This document shows positions 10,901 through 24,059 of a DNA stretch of 64,000 nt, in pieces. Positions within the stretch are counted from its first letter, which is position 1; each line of letters starts with the position of its first letter. The position numbers and the translations under genes are program-made. The stretch covers positions 691,414,268-691,478,267 of the forward strand of contig CM068367.1 in NCBI GenBank assembly GCA_034769895.1, in the 5' to 3' direction. Origin of the DNA: Magicicada septendecula (lineage: Eukaryota > Arthropoda > Insecta > Hemiptera > Cicadidae). The notes below the pieces were generated by a model. The model saw nothing but the letters and a program-made list of their open reading frames with translations, was not told where the DNA came from and did not search any database.

Positions 10901-11230
10901 TTCGTCCCTTCTTCAAATATCACATTAGTAGTTTCCTTATTAAAATGGTTTCATGACAGATTATTTCCTTTTTTATGGTCCTTCCCTTTTTGTACTGCTT
11001 CCCCAATCTACTGGGTATACTGCTGGTTTAACTGGTTTTTTCATAGTAGGTTATTTTAATTAATGGTTTTCTTTATTATCTTCCATTTTTATTAACATTT
11101 TATAGACTTAATTATACAGTTTCTAGGGTAATCCTTAAACAATTTACTCCTCTCACTCACTATGGAACTTTTTCTTTTATTTATGTAACATTAATTCAAA
11201 TGTTTAGTGTGATAATTTTGTTATGTTACA
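7954..11230 (-). repeat. 5' LTR of the gypsy element, about 3.3 kb
   Basis: Bounded by inverted termini TGTAA...TTACA: the plus strand starts TGTAATATA at 7954 and ends GTTATGTTACA at 11230. Only the last 603 bp can be compared with the 3' LTR. 3277 bp is very long for a gypsy LTR. Small open frames inside (for example near 8658-8970 and 9413-9607) have no recognisable content. The segment 8060-8105 resembles a second LTR/primer-site junction. Confidence 0.8.
8060..8105 (-). other. fossil LTR-end/primer-site copy inside the 5' LTR
   Basis: On the minus strand this reads ATATTACAAATTGACTTG, then CCCAACTAGTGGGGC. It resembles the true junction at 7925-7960 (TATTACAAATTGGCGTCC, then AACTTAAGGGGC). 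It looks like a diverged duplicate of the LTR end plus primer site, now included within the LTR. Confidence 0.55.
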
Positions 11231-11257
11231 ATATAAAGATATTAACTCAAACATAAT

Positions 11258-12382
11258 TTACATTAAAATGAAAAAATTATAATTTTATTGCCTGGCAACA
11301 AAATATTTTATTTTTAACAATTACCATTGTTTCAAAAAGTTTAAATAAATTTTCAAGTACTTTACTCTTGTTAAAACGTAAAAGGTTGCAGGTAAACTAC
11401 CCCTTCCCCTTAACCGATCTTCACCAAAATCGAAAGTCCTTGAGACCTCTACAATTCAGGGACGTATGCAAAAAATTATTTGATTCTGTTTGAATTTGCG
11501 GCTGTTATCGTTTGCCATAGAAAATACGCTTGACAAAAAAACGTTGCAGGTAAACTACCCCTTCCCCTCAACCGATCTTCACCAAAAACAATAGGTCTTG
11601 AGTACTCTACAAATCAGGGCTGTATGCAGAAAATTATTTGATTCTGTTTGAATTTGCGGCTGTTATCGTTTGCCATAGAAAATACCCTTGTTAAAAAAAC
11701 GTTGTAGGTAAACTACCCCTTTCCCTTAACCGATCTTCACCAAAAACAATAGGTCTTGAGAACTCTACAATTTAGGGCTGTATGCAAATAATCTTTTGAT
11801 TCTGTTTGAATTTGCGGCTGTTATCGTTTGCCATAGGAAGTACCATTGTTAAAACATAAAACGTTACAGGTAAACTACCCCTTTCCCTTAACCGATCTTC
11901 ACCAAAAACAATAGGTCTTGAGAACTCTACAATTCAGGGCTGTATGCGAAACATTATTTGATTCTGTTTGAATTTGCGGCTGTTATCGTTTGCCAAAAAA
12001 AAAATTTCCCTTGATAAAAAAAAACCGTTGCCGGTAAACTACCCCTTTCCCTCAACCGATCTTCACCAAAAACAATAGGTCGTGAGTACTCTACAAATCA
12101 GGGCTGTATGCAAAAAATTATTTGATTCTGTTTGAATTTGCGGCAGTTATCGTTTGCCATACAAAAAAAATCTAAGACACAAGACAGACAGACACACACA
12201 GACACTTTTCGGAAAACGACTTTTTTTCATGTTTTGAGTGTAGTAGAATCAGAATCTGCAATAATCTCGAACACGATTTTTTTTGCCATCACCATACTTC
12301 CATTCCTTAAGGAATATGGAAGTAAAAATAAAATAATTTTGTTGCCAGGCAATAAAATTAAAATTTTTTCATTTTAATGTAA
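11258..12382. mobile_element. TIR element (MITE-like) with internal tandem repeats
   Basis: The ends are ~60-bp near-perfect inverted repeats starting TTACATTAAAATGAAAAA and including TTGCCTGGCAACAAAAT. No transposase is encoded, so it is non-autonomous. The interior is the tandem array listed separately. A short palindrome (CTTCCATTCCTT / AAGGAATATGGAAG) lies near 12297-12323. A target duplication could not be fixed with confidence. Confidence 0.8.
11386..12165. repeat. five tandem copies of a ~160-bp unit
   Basis: Units begin at about 11386, 11543, 11700, 11862 and 12026 with (G)TAAACTACCCCTT, followed by ACCGATCTTCACCAAAA, then GCTGTATGC, and end with GCGGCTGTTATCGTTTGCCA. They differ by scattered substitutions and variable A-runs. 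The array fills the centre of the TIR element. Confidence 0.88.
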
Positions 12383-12424
12383 TATAATATTTTTCATTTA
12401 ATACGGCAATAAAAAGGCAGGTAA

Positions 12425-12426
<2 letters not shown>

Positions 12427-12478
<52 letters not shown>
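12427..12478. repeat. (AC)n microsatellite
   Basis: About 26 uninterrupted AC dinucleotides just outside the TIR element. Confidence 0.95.
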
Positions 12479-12479
<1 letters not shown>

Positions 12480-12480
<1 letters not shown>

Positions 12481-14135
12481 TCACGTTATTTCTGGCCTCA
12501 CTCATGTTTATTTTCTTACGTTTGCACGCTTTTTAAATGGAAAGTGCCGAAACCCACACCAACATAATGCGTGCAAGCCGATAAAATGGACATCAATTTG
12601 CTTACTGGCGAAGCTAGTAGTTAATGAATGGGTAGGCAAAAATCTTATCTTAAATTTTTTTTAAGGAATCATTAAAAGGACGGTGGGTCAAATCAGACGC
12701 TGAGGTAGAGTTTGCTGTAACCGAATGGTTCCACAAACAGCCGTAAGAATTTTACTAGCAGGGAATCTACAGGTTAGCGCAACAGTGGAACTCATGTCTT
12801 AATGTTATTGGAGACTTCTTTTAAAATCGTTGAATAAAAAATGCTTTACAGCTCTATACGTGTGTCTATTGAATAATCCTTGTATTAGTCATACACAATA
12901 ATACAACTGATTGAACTTCAAATTTTTAAACTTGATTAGTTTCTATATATATGTTTAATGTTACATATAATTCAAATAACAATCTTGATCATCTGTTAGT
13001 TCAGTGGAATAACAGTGACACTTTTAATAACCGCATAAAATAAACACTTAGAAACAACACAGGCGCTTTAACTTAACTGTTTGGACCACAGAAGTGAGGC
13101 ATTCCTCAACGCTCTATGTGTACAGCGCGGGACAATCCCCCCTCCCTACACTTCCCTATCACACTACTACATTGCTTACATACGATGTATACAAAAAACG
13201 CTGAGGCAAGTTCAGGTTGCCTCATTCGCTTTAAACGAACTATGCCGAATCTCACCTGTCACCATCTAGCGGTCGCTCAATAAAGCACGTTTCGGTTTAA
13301 TAAATTTGACAGTCGCAGTAACAATGTATAATCTTTACGTTATGTAGTTCATACGTATTTATAATTTTTATTCTACAGAATTTTTTAGGGTAGGCATTGC
13401 CTCAATTGCCTCCATGTAACTTCGCCACTGATATATATGTGTACAACGTTATCGGCAACAAAGAAGTAGTTTTTGTTAAAATTCCTTCCTGGGATATTTG
13501 GCCGTAGTCCAATGTTTTCTACAAAACCAGACATTTCGGCAATGCCATCGACTTCCATCATCAGTGAAAATCGAGTGCGATAACGTGAGGTGGTATACGT
13601 TAGTGACCACAGTACTGTGGTTAAGGCTGAAGCAGTAAGTAGAAAGAAGTAGTTTCTATGGTAATATTTCATTTCGAAAATGATTTTAAATATAAATCTT
13701 AGAATATGGAAGTCATGTATGGTTCTCCATACCGATATTTTAATGTGTTAGTATGCATTAAAAACTTTTCAAAATGCCATAAATGTACTTATAGTAAAGT
13801 TCTCTTCTATGAACAAATTTTCTTAATGAATTACTAAATCTGCTGCTAAAACCTCTTAATCCATGAATCAGAGAATTAGATCAATATAGTAGAAATGAGA
13901 AAGAAATAAACCTCATTTTGATCTTTACACAAAGGTTACTAGTAAGAGTGAAAATAATTATACATTTATTTGGTATGAGAGTTAAAAAATGGGACTATAA
14001 AATAGTTTTTGGACCATCTAGAATATTTGTTAACATAATGTCATATTAAGAGCATATGTTTATTAATGTCTTTAAATTCTTTCAGTGCTACTTTTTACCA
14101 GATAGGTCCATAAAATGAAAAAATAATTTTTTGTA
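12480..14135. other. 1.65 kb without recognisable genes
   Basis: AT-rich sequence with only short chance frames (for example 13081-13269 and 13385-13672), none with recognisable motifs. It contains no clear repeat boundaries that I can see. Confidence 0.6.
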
Positions 14136-14360
14136 TCACTTTACTGTTTTTTGGACACATTCCACATCACTAAGGAGCATATCGGTCTTGTCTACTGCAC
14201 CCATACAATTATTATAATCTTTTACACATGTTGGTATCATAATTTCTTGCCCTATTTTTATATCCTTTTTACCTGAATCAGCAAAGTGATCACCACGAAA
14301 TGTAGTCACCATACATGCTTCCCACTTAACTTTCCATCTAAGACACATCATGTTGTTGGT
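14136..14360 (-). pseudogene. piggyBac transposase fragment
   Basis: The minus-strand frame reads RWKVKWEACMVTTFRGDH, followed by PTCVKDYNNCMGAVDKTD. The second block matches the piggyBac signature around the late catalytic aspartates (CVxDYNxxMGxVDxxD). Only ~70 residues remain, with no ends or upstream domains, so this is a relic. Confidence 0.8.
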
Positions 14361-14629
14361 TACAAAACTTTCATGCTAACCCTTCCAGAGTTCACTTGTG
14401 ACTTTTGGTATGGCTTTTCTACTCATTCTTACAGTACCACATACATGTGTTCGCTTTTCTTGCAGGATCTCAAGAAGATTAGGCCTAGATACAACTATCA
14501 ATATACAGTGTGTGACCCTGGTCGAGCAAACCACTCATTAGTGTTACAACAACAGAACTAGCAAAACAATATTTAGGGTGTGAGCTTATACATGTGCTTC
14601 TTGTATACACAATGAAATCATATATATAT

Positions 14630-15180
14630 TGTTACGATGATCTACTAATTGTCGTATGGTACAGTGGAAACAAAATACAAGACACCAGTTAAGTCACTAA
14701 ACACCAGCTTTAATTATCACAATTAAACAGTTTGTAATCAACAAGATAATCTCTTACAACAAATCAAATAAAAATTGTTTACACGCAATAAAATGTCAAC
14801 TAATATAAAACACAACTGTATTACAAATAATTGTCCCGCACAATTATAAAACACATCGAACCGCACTGTGTAAATCGCCCGACAATAACTGAACTGACTG
14901 TCGCTGAATGATTTATTTATACCCTGCTGATTTCCAGAATAAAATGTCACTTTGGATGACTTGTTAAACAAACAGGCGCTCTCAAGAATCCACTAGAAAC
15001 AGTGTCCTTGAACACACTGCGCTGACTGGTATGATCTGGTATAGACCCGATAGTTGATGCATAATTGTCTTTCACCGCAAAGTAGTAGCATTATGTATGT
15101 ACACACACATTACAGCTGGAATATTCGAGAAACTTGTAGAACGTTCTGTATTAAGTAACACTTTTCCGCATTACGTAACA
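14630..15180 (-). repeat. 3' LTR of a decayed gypsy element (relic 1)
   Basis: Plus-strand ends are TGTTACGATGATC at 14630 and CATTACGTAACA at 15180. The flanking CTCCCCTCCTT is the complement of a polypurine tract AAGGAGGGGAG. Parts resemble the LTR at 45436-45916 (for example the GATAATCTCTTACAA and AAATGTCAACTAATA regions), so the two relics belong to related families. Confidence 0.8.
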
Positions 15181-15189
15181 CTCCCCTCC

Positions 15190-16270
15190 TTAAGCCTGTT
15201 CGTCCCGAACTGGCAAACCGTCTCTGTAGTAATACTTAGCCAGGCGATCTAGGTGGACAACCTTGAACTTTCACTGTCCTTCCTGTTGATTCCGATAAAC
15301 ATCGTTGATTCTTTTTTTCACAGTGTAGGGTCCTTCCCATTTAGTATGAAGCTTAGGTGAGTGACCACGACAGACTTTGGTTGAACAACCAGACCTGATC
15401 TTCTTCTTGGAAACCCACACTATTGCTGCGAATGTCATACCAAGTTTTCATTTTATCACTGGCAATCTTCAGCCATCCTCTTATCAAGCAATTCATTTCC
15501 CGCAGTTGGTTTTCTAATTGCGAGGAATAGTTCTGTGGCTCTTGGGATGGAGTCTCAGGTGATCTGAACATCAAGTCCCCAGGAAGATGAATCTCCTGCC
15601 CAAACACCAATTTTGCTGGAGTCATGCCGGTTATCTTGTGTACTGATGACCTATATGCAATGAGGAATAGTGGTATACATTGGTCCCAGTCTGTTTGGTT
15701 ATCGTCAACAACCTTCAAAAGATGCTGTTCAAGTGTCCTATTGAATCTCACAACCATTCCGTCTGACTGAGGATGCAGAGGTGTTGTCCTGGTCTTTCAA
15801 ATTCTAGGTAGACAGCATAATTCTTTAAACACTCCTGATTCGAAATTTCTCCCTTGATCTGTATGGATTTCCATAGGGGCTCCATAGTGGCAACAGAAGT
15901 TGTGAACTAACTCCTTGCCACAGTGGTAACCTCCTGATTTGGAATTGCATAGGGTTCCACCCACTTAGTAAAGTAGTCACCTATAACCATGATGTACCGG
16001 TTTCCATCATCAGTAACTGGGAAAGGTCCAGCAATGTCTATGGCAGTTCTCTCGAAAGGCAGTCCAAATTGTCTCACTTCTGGTTTGTGGGCCCTTCTTG
16101 CAGCACATATTTCACATGTCCGAACCCATTTTTCTATGTTATGGCGAAGATGAAGCTAAATCGAATCGCTTCCATATTTTGTCAAGGGTTCTGTTAACGC
16201 TAAGATGGCCTCCAGACATTCCATCTCCTTCAATTAGAGTAAAAATCAAAAACACAGTGTTAAATGCTTC
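15190..16270 (-). pseudogene. gypsy integrase relic (relic 1)
   Basis: Frames on the minus strand spell a broken integrase: GGHLSVNRTLDKIW, then MEIHTDQGRNFES (a D of the catalytic core), HPQSDGMVVRFNRTLEQHLL (the E region) and TDWDQCIPLFLIAYRSSVH in the longest piece (15353-15757). Frameshifts and stops separate the pieces. Reverse transcriptase, gag and the 5' LTR are gone, so the element is truncated at its 5' side. Confidence 0.85.
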
Positions 16271-16559
16271 GTTTTCCACTCAAATCCTTCCATTTACAAT
16301 GGATCAACACTAAAAGAACTAGTAATATCTTTAAAATTACTCATCAATTCATCTTCGTAACCAATACAATTTTCATTATTTACAAGTAACAAATTAAAGA
16401 ATATTTGTTCATTTTTAAAACCTGGGCCTGGTAAATCTGTCATTATTATACATACAATATTAAAATACATAATAAATCAACCAAAAGGGAAAAGAAATAT
16501 ACTAAAACAAGTATATGTCGAAACACTTACACTTGGGCAGACAAAAACCCACGAGACTA

Positions 16560-17064
16560 CTACAAGACATGACCAACATACTTTTTCACTTAATGTGTGG
16601 TGTGGTCTTCTTAGTGATAATCTCTTAGGCCCTTTTTCTTACCACCAAGGCTTAATGGAAGACAATACTTACATTTTTTGCAAACGCACCTGATGGAACT
16701 CTTGGAAGATATTCCACTAGCAGATAGAGTGCAGATGTGGTTTTTGAATGATGGTGCATCTGCTCACTACTGTCGTGATTTGATGAACCATATTCGGTAA
16801 GCGATGGTTTGGTCAAAACGGACCAGTAAAATGGCCACCTCGATCTCCTGATCTCACGCCAGTAGACTTTTTCCTTTGGGGTTGGATGAAGTCGTTAGTT
16901 TATTTCGCTCGTATTGGCACACAAGAAGAATTGAGATACGCATAACAGAATATGGTGCTACTGTTAAGAATAATCCTGATGCTATAAAACGTGCCTGGCT
17001 AGCATGGATTCACCAAGCTGAATTCTGCATTCAACAAAATCGCCACATTGAACAACTACTTTGA
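16560..17064 (+). pseudogene. Tc1/mariner-type transposase relic
   Basis: Plus-strand frames give SLNVWCGLLSDNLLGPFFLP, then ELLEDIPLADRVQMWFLNDG and, after frame changes, KWPPRSPDLTPVDFFLWG, ending in a tail with NRHIEQLL. This is the C-terminal half of an IS630/Tc1/mariner-superfamily DDE transposase, with aspartates in LNDG and SPDLTPVDF. Stops and at least two frameshifts break it. The N-terminal DNA-binding part is missing. Confidence 0.8.
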
Positions 17065-17226
17065 ACGAATGCTTGCAGTGATATCAATTTAACAATTTTG
17101 ATGTTTAATCATTTGAAGGAAAAATGCAACAATATAAGTTTTCAATTTGTTTACAGTTACATTTGTTGTGAAAACGTTTACGTAAACCTTTGTTCTGTTT
17201 AAGATTGTAACACTTTTCTGGAGAAT

Positions 17227-17290
17227 TCAAAGTGGCCATTTTACTGGTCCATTTCGACCAATCCATCGTTTCGGCACAATATGTCTAGAA
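17227..17290 (-). repeat. short inverted piece of the same mariner relic
   Basis: On the minus strand the frame reads RWIGRNGPVKWPL, which repeats in inverted orientation the block at about 16803-16840 on the plus strand. It is a second fragment of the same transposon family, or the result of a local inversion. Confidence 0.6.
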
Positions 17291-17474
17291 AGAATATTGG
17301 AATGGATCACACTAGGAGAAAGAAAGTGAGAAAAGACATAAATAATATGGTAGACCAGACGTCGATCAGGAAGAGGATATAGGTTCAACAGAATAGAATA
17401 GTGATAAAGAGGCAGCAGCAAACACCATAGGTATCGAAACATACAGAAAATGTGCTTTGATGCCAGGTCCAGTA

Positions 17475-17622
17475 TTTCCAGAAATATGCTGAATAGTTTT
17501 GTTGTTGTTGTAATAAACTGATAAATATATATTAATATCATTATGCAACAATAAAGAGTATATTACAGGTTTCGAATACAGTATACACTAGATGCCTTGT
17601 GTGACATTAAATGGATAGATGA
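17475..17622 (+). repeat. copy 1 of a diverged dispersed repeat
   Basis: Contains 'agaaatatgctgaatagttt', 'aataaactgataaa' and 'atcattatgcaacaataa'. It aligns at roughly 80% with 25765-25950. Element A is inserted at its right end, so the other copy shows what the empty site looked like. Confidence 0.65.
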
Positions 17623-18768
17623 TGTAACGGGCCAAATTTGCGGGTTATTTTATTTTATAAAATTTGGGGTTTTATTAAAATATTTGTAAATTTATTTCCC
17701 ATTGTGACAGACCACGTGTTGAAAGAACAGTGTTGTAACAAAGCAGTAATACGTGTCCATAGTTGTGCAATCAATACGAAGGAATCCACCCAGCCTTAAT
17801 TTCCAAGAACTTTGTAAGTGTGTGACAGTGCGCTCGTATGCATCACACGAGCATGCGCGCAGACCCACGCCGACTTATGAAACTAAAATGGCCAAGATGT
17901 TTAAATTCTGTTCACTTAGCTTGCCAAGGTGACGGATGTAAAACTTAAGTCACGCCTATCTTGTGACGTCGACCAGTAAGCGTCTAAATATCATCGACGT
18001 ACAACACGGAAAAAACTGCTATGTGTCATGTACAAAGCCACTAAACTGTAACAACTCAGGCTGTGAGCGACGACGAAATTTGTTCGCCGGCATGGCATTA
18101 ATGTCCGGCTGCATGGAATAAGGCAGTCCCTTGCCGACTTTCGCCTGCGCAGGCAGTTCGCAAAACAGGGCTCATAAAAATAACAATTTTCTAAATTAAA
18201 ACTCAGTGCAGTTAATAAAAATGACGAAGTGCGGCTAGTTCGATACCTAAAAGAAGAACCAAGATAAACTATTTTCAGACACATCATCCAAATACAAGAA
18301 AAATGAAAAGCAAATAATTCGAGTGATCACCACGTGCCGGAAGGGAGGGGTATTTTATTTTAAAATGTTAAGGGTGTTTTAATAATTGTGTGTGTGTGTG
18401 TATATAAAAATGCAGGCTGGGCAGTCTTATATGTGTATAGAATAAGGTAAGCAGTAGAATAATATAGAATAGGAGTGGTACTCATGTAACGAATAACAAG
18501 CAAAAGAAGAAATCATTAAGAAGCTATGTCATATGCGAAAGCATGGTAAAATTTGTTGGAATTTAAATGATTTTTAAAAATTAAAATATTAATTCTCTTC
18601 ATTCAAAATGTGTTATAATAATTATTTCGTGACCTCACACTGTTTCTGACCTCGCTTATGAAAGAACCTGGGGACCCTTAGAAAGATCGAAATATCGGTA
18701 AGTACTAACTATGAAATCTAACTGTTATGAAACACTAATAAAAGTATAAATCAGTTTGTTTTTATACA
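17623..18768 (+). repeat. element A LTR, plus orientation
   Basis: 1146 bp, from TGTAACGGGCC to TTTTTATACA. It is nearly identical to the inverted LTR at 18933-20197, and both differ by several indels from the LTR at 24060-25171. It has a splice-donor-like GGTAAGT at 18697-18703, about 70 bp before its end, and a short (GT)8 tract where the inverted copy has a long AC expansion. Confidence 0.9.
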
Positions 18769-18770
18769 AA

Positions 18771-18788
18771 TGGCGCCCGAACAGGGAA
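18771..18788 (+). other. tRNA-Lys-type primer binding site
   Basis: TGGCGCCCGAACAGGGAA, two bases after the LTR end. TGGCGCCCGAACAGGGA is the primer site long known for tRNA-Lys(3)-primed retroelements. Confidence 0.88.
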
Positions 18789-18932
18789 CTACTCGAGCGT
18801 GACCAGATACATGATAAAATAATAGGGAATAATTATATTAATTTAAATGACGAAATAGATAATCATGATATTGATAATCATGAGAGTATGTATGTAATTG
18901 TAAATGACTGGTATAATCATAAGATTAGACTT
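18789..18932 (+). pseudogene. remnant of the element reading frame (C-terminal end)
   Basis: After the primer site the internal sequence jumps almost at once to the end of the conserved element frame: VNDWYNHKIRL here corresponds to INDLCRYKIRLLFDD in element A and SNVYRYKIRLLFDD in B. The frame is cut at RL by the U5 end of the next LTR. Almost all of the internal region has been deleted. Confidence 0.65.
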
Positions 18933-20197
<1,265 letters not shown>

Positions 20198-20400
20198 ATA
20201 CCCCCCCAATGAGAGATCTTCTGCAAAAACAGAAGAAATCTCATTGCTAAAACCCCTAAGAGGACCGGTGAGGAACTGGTGCCAACAACCCCCTTTTGTT
20301 CTTACACTTCATGGGTAAACGACCCCCTGGCTCGGCGACTATGGACGCATCTGAACGAGATCACTGGACTTCTCTGTAAGAGATCCCAACACCGAAAAAT
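20198..20400 (-). ncRNA. element A 3' RNA-like module with terminal hairpin
   Basis: On the minus strand this contains the blocks shared with B, C and D: GTTGGGATCTC ... GAGAAGTCCAGTGATC, then GGGGGTTGTTGGC, then CCTCTTAGG. It ends in a hairpin (20207-20246) pairing CAATGAGA..TTCTTCTG with CAGAAGA..TCTCATTG right before the polypurine tract. The splice-donor-like GGGTAAGT seen in B, C and D is not preserved here, and the loop is U-rich rather than UUCG. The function is unknown; conservation of pairing suggests a structured RNA. Confidence 0.6.
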
Positions 20401-20439
20401 CGAACAGATACGCACCACAGCGCACCTCACCTTCTATCA

Positions 20440-22730
20440 TGCTACCCCCAAAAATCCTAACTCCCTGGCTCATATCATGCCAGATCCTCAACCGATATGT
20501 TCCCCCTTATATGCAAACTGGGCTGCCTTTAGCAGCTACTGGGCACAACACACACTTATACTACATACTGTAAAATTAAAATATTCTTCGAAAATTTATT
20601 TAAGTTATAATTCATTAGCTGTTTTCCTTGAAAATCAAAACACAAATTTTGCATCTATACTGAATAATTCTCTTCATTAGTTTTTTGTTATTAAAAAATA
20701 AACAAATTAAACATTTCTTAAAACAGAACCATCCTTAACCTAACATGTGATTACACCTATATTCTAACAATACAATTCAATATAATAAACATGATTAATA
20801 CACAAACAATAACATAATCAAAGTTCAAAATATCAATTAGATGGCAGGCGCAAAATCAAGAAATATATATATTTTTTTTCAAAAAAAAAATTTTTAATTC
20901 AAAAATTTAAATTTATTAAAATATTTTCTTTCCATATTGAAATTATTTAAAATTTGTTCAAATCAATTAAAAGCAAAATTGGCTTTACTTCCTTGCTAAA
21001 CGTCTCTAGTATATGACCTCACCTATCAGCTGATCAAAACTGGGTCAAGTCAAGAACCTTGACCTACACAAATTATACACAAGTTACATCTGAAGATACA
21101 TTGTACATCTGTAAAATTCTATCTTTAAACATAAAAACACAATAAAATAAAACATTTAAAATAACAAAATATTCTTAGAATTAACAATCAAATTGATATT
21201 TAAATTATTCAAAATAAACACTTTATAGCTTTACATTTTCAAATTCTATTAAAATTGTCACTGGTTGCAATAAAAAATTTTACCTTTTTACTATAAATCT
21301 CTCTTTCCTTTTAATAATCCCATTCTCCATTAATTTGGGTGATTTAATGATTTGTACTAGCTTGATTTGCCACTTGGCCTGTATACCTTTATAATTAACA
21401 TTGCGATTATTACCTTAAAATCACCAAATCACATTTAACTTTGGTCAAACTCTACACACCCTACATCTTTATATTTGTGTATAACAATTATAAACATTTT
21501 ACATTTTAATTTCAATTGAACTGTTATTAATTAACCATCAATTATTTATCATTTAATTCTTCGCAAAAATTCAAATTTATTATTAACCTTCATGTTACAT
21601 TATATTTCATCTCTGATTACCTTTCTACTATGAATTTTCTATCTAACCCTTCACATTTTAATCACTGATTAGTCTGGGTGACACCTGTATTCTCTATGCC
21701 TTCAATCGAATAGACATTTTAATCATTCTCCCTTTCTTACTACTAACAACCACTATTAACAAATTATGACACCAATCTCTCAATTATAAATACCTTTCAC
21801 TAATTCCACTTACCTCTGGCACCGCTCGTCTTTGTACTAGGATGTGTGTTCCCAACCTGGCTATATACATACCGAACCCTTTGCCCCTCCAAAATATCGG
21901 CAAACACTCCCTTAAACTACTCTATCACCTGCCACAACGCCGCACGCTGGTTGATCGCCACGCCGCACGCTGCTCACTCCTTACCACCTCACCCTTACTA
22001 CAAAATATCATCATCAACAAATATATTTACCATTCACATTACCCATCTCTACATATACTCACTACTACTGTGTCCCTAAATATCTAACCCTATTTTTGTG
22101 TGTTACCAGTATTTCAAAATTCTTATTCTCTTTAACTCCCATTAACTTTAGTTCTACTTAACTCACCTGCCTTATTTCATTATCACCCAAACCCTTTTTA
22201 CAACATTTCACCTTGATATAATCATTACATTACCCTGGAAATTCATCACTTCTCTCCTTATAATAATATACCTCAACTTGAATGTATTATCTGTTTAATC
22301 ATCTACCAATCATTATAGAATCTTACTTTCATAAAATCATTATCATTATCAATATTCACTTCATTATCAAACTTTCTTTTATACAACCTTAATTAAGTAA
22401 TTATTTTTCAATTCTTTAAAAGTTCACAATTGCTTTCATCGCTTATTTAGTCTGTAAAATTTTATAATTATTATTAATTTATACTGGTTAATTGCAAATT
22501 TAATTTGACTGATAATTAATGATATCAATTTCTCCTACATATACACATTGTTTACATAGCACATAGTACACCATAATGTAGTACACAAATACATTTAACA
22601 TAATGACATCTACACATAAAAGAATATACAGTCCAACTTATTACTTCTTATCATTAACCACAAATCGTTTCATAAGACAATGCACTTCAAAACCACATTA
22701 TTCATATAATTAAATGTTCATAAACAATAA
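20440..22730. other. element A 3' untranslated region
   Basis: 2.3 kb of AT-rich sequence between the reading frame and the 3' module. Frames such as 20279-20680 and 21842-22087 are not conserved in B or C and are treated as chance. Confidence 0.6.
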
Positions 22731-22734
22731 ACAA

Positions 22735-23837
22735 TCACCCTCCATCGTCGAATAATAGTCTAATCTTATATCTACACAAATCATTTATTATTGAATCTTT
22801 TATATTCGTATCATCAATGTACATACTATTCAAATTTTTAAAATTTTCCACAATCTCATATAATTCGTCATGATCGGGTATGGTCCTGTCACCGTTATTA
22901 TATTCTGTTAAAATCAGGTGAGTTATATTATCATCGTTAACCTCATCTACTGCTATCTCAGTTTCACTGTAAGGTAAGTACTCATTATTATCATTACTTC
23001 TCTCTACGCCTAACCTTTCTACAAATTCTTCATAATTTCTCTTTACTTTAAATATCTCTATTTCTCTCTTTCTCTCTCTTTCAAAACATTCCTCACCATC
23101 ACGCCAAGCTACACACTCTCTCTCAAAACATGCAGGGTACACTAACTTATCATTACAGCACCACCTATAAAGTGCACAAAAAACCCAGGGAAATTTATTT
23201 GCAGAGCTATCGTCTTCCAAATACTCACGTGAAGCCATTTCTTCACCCCCCACTACAACATTACGGGAAAAATCTACCACCTGCATCCACTCTGTTTGTA
23301 AATTCTTTCTACTCTCTCTCTCTCTGATTCATCACACACAAACATCTTATTATCAACTTCTACAATTTCGTTATCACTATCAACATCTATACAATCATTT
23401 TCTAACACCATATTTTTACTTGTATTGTCATTGTTATTACTTGTGAACCCATTATTTAAATCATCATTTCCACTACTACTTACCCTGTTATCTTTGTTCG
23501 ATTTTAATTTGTCTATTACTTTCTTATTTTCTAATTCTATTTCGCCTAACCGCGTCTCTATTTCACTCAATCTTTTATCATAAATACAGCTTTGTTCCTG
23601 AATTTCTTTTTTCACTTCACTAAAATCATTTTTCTGTTCACTAAATTTTTCGTCAAGTTTACTAAATTTTTGATTAAAAAGCATTTGGATCATTTTCATT
23701 ATTTCATTATCTTCAGCCCTGTTAGTCGGTTCTGGCGTTGAGTGAATGATTTCTCCACTCATAATTTGTGACTCAGTTATGCTTGTTTGGCTTTCATTTG
23801 TACTGTCAGTTAGGCTGACATTCTCGTTATCTGCCAT
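22735..23837 (-). pseudogene. element A reading frame (novel protein), one frameshift
   Basis: Two overlapping frames (23837-23274 and 23286-22735) together equal the single 363-residue protein of element B. The first opens MADNENVSLTDS and carries an acidic coiled coil (NQKFSKLDEKFSEQKNDF). The second carries the conserved core FSRNVVVGGE, then ERECVAW, FERERKREIEIFKVKRNYEE, and ends YKIRLLFDDGG. A one-base indel near 23275-23290 joins them. I recognise no known family. There is no zinc knuckle, protease or reverse transcriptase. Being the only frame in an LTR element, it could be a Gag-like or RNA-binding factor, but that is a guess. Confidence 0.75.
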
Positions 23838-24041
23838 TTTAAAAAAATTTGTTTAAATATTTCTTTCAAAAAATTATTCCGTGTAATAAATATTACACAA
23901 TCTTATTATATATAAAATTATTGTACTATTTTCTACCACATGTAGTCACAACATAACCTTACTTTTACGTATTATATACTCTTTCGATACCCACTCTGTT
24001 TCTGAATTCTGACTTATTTATATAAATATTTTATATAATGT

Positions 24042-24058
24042 CCCTGCTCGGGTGCCAT
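24042..24058 (-). other. tRNA-Lys-type primer site of element A
   Basis: The minus strand reads TGGCACCCGAGCAGGGAC after the LTR end and two spacer bases. It is the same site as at 18771 with two substitutions. Confidence 0.82.
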
Positions 24059-24059
24059 T

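Larger units (their letters stand above)
1..11230 (-). mobile_element. Ty3/gypsy LTR retrotransposon, nearly complete
   Basis: On the minus strand the order is 5' LTR (7954-11230), primer binding site (7933-7950), gag (5486-7834), pol (2097-5432), a 1.5-kb non-coding tail, then the start of the 3' LTR (1-603). Positions 1-603 match 10628-11230 without length change and by eye without mismatches. Gag and pol are both uninterrupted, so this looks like a young, possibly competent copy. Pol order is protease, reverse transcriptase, RNase H, integrase, which places it in Ty3/gypsy. There is no env frame. The target duplication cannot be checked because the left end lies outside the window. Confidence 0.92.

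Noticed and set aside
12427..12478. CRISPR-like or array-like repetition
   Set aside because: Simple AC microsatellite; this is animal DNA and no spacer/repeat pattern exists anywhere in the window.
16876..17064. 62-residue frame as a separate gene
   Set aside because: It is the C-terminal end of the mariner transposase relic in a shifted frame.
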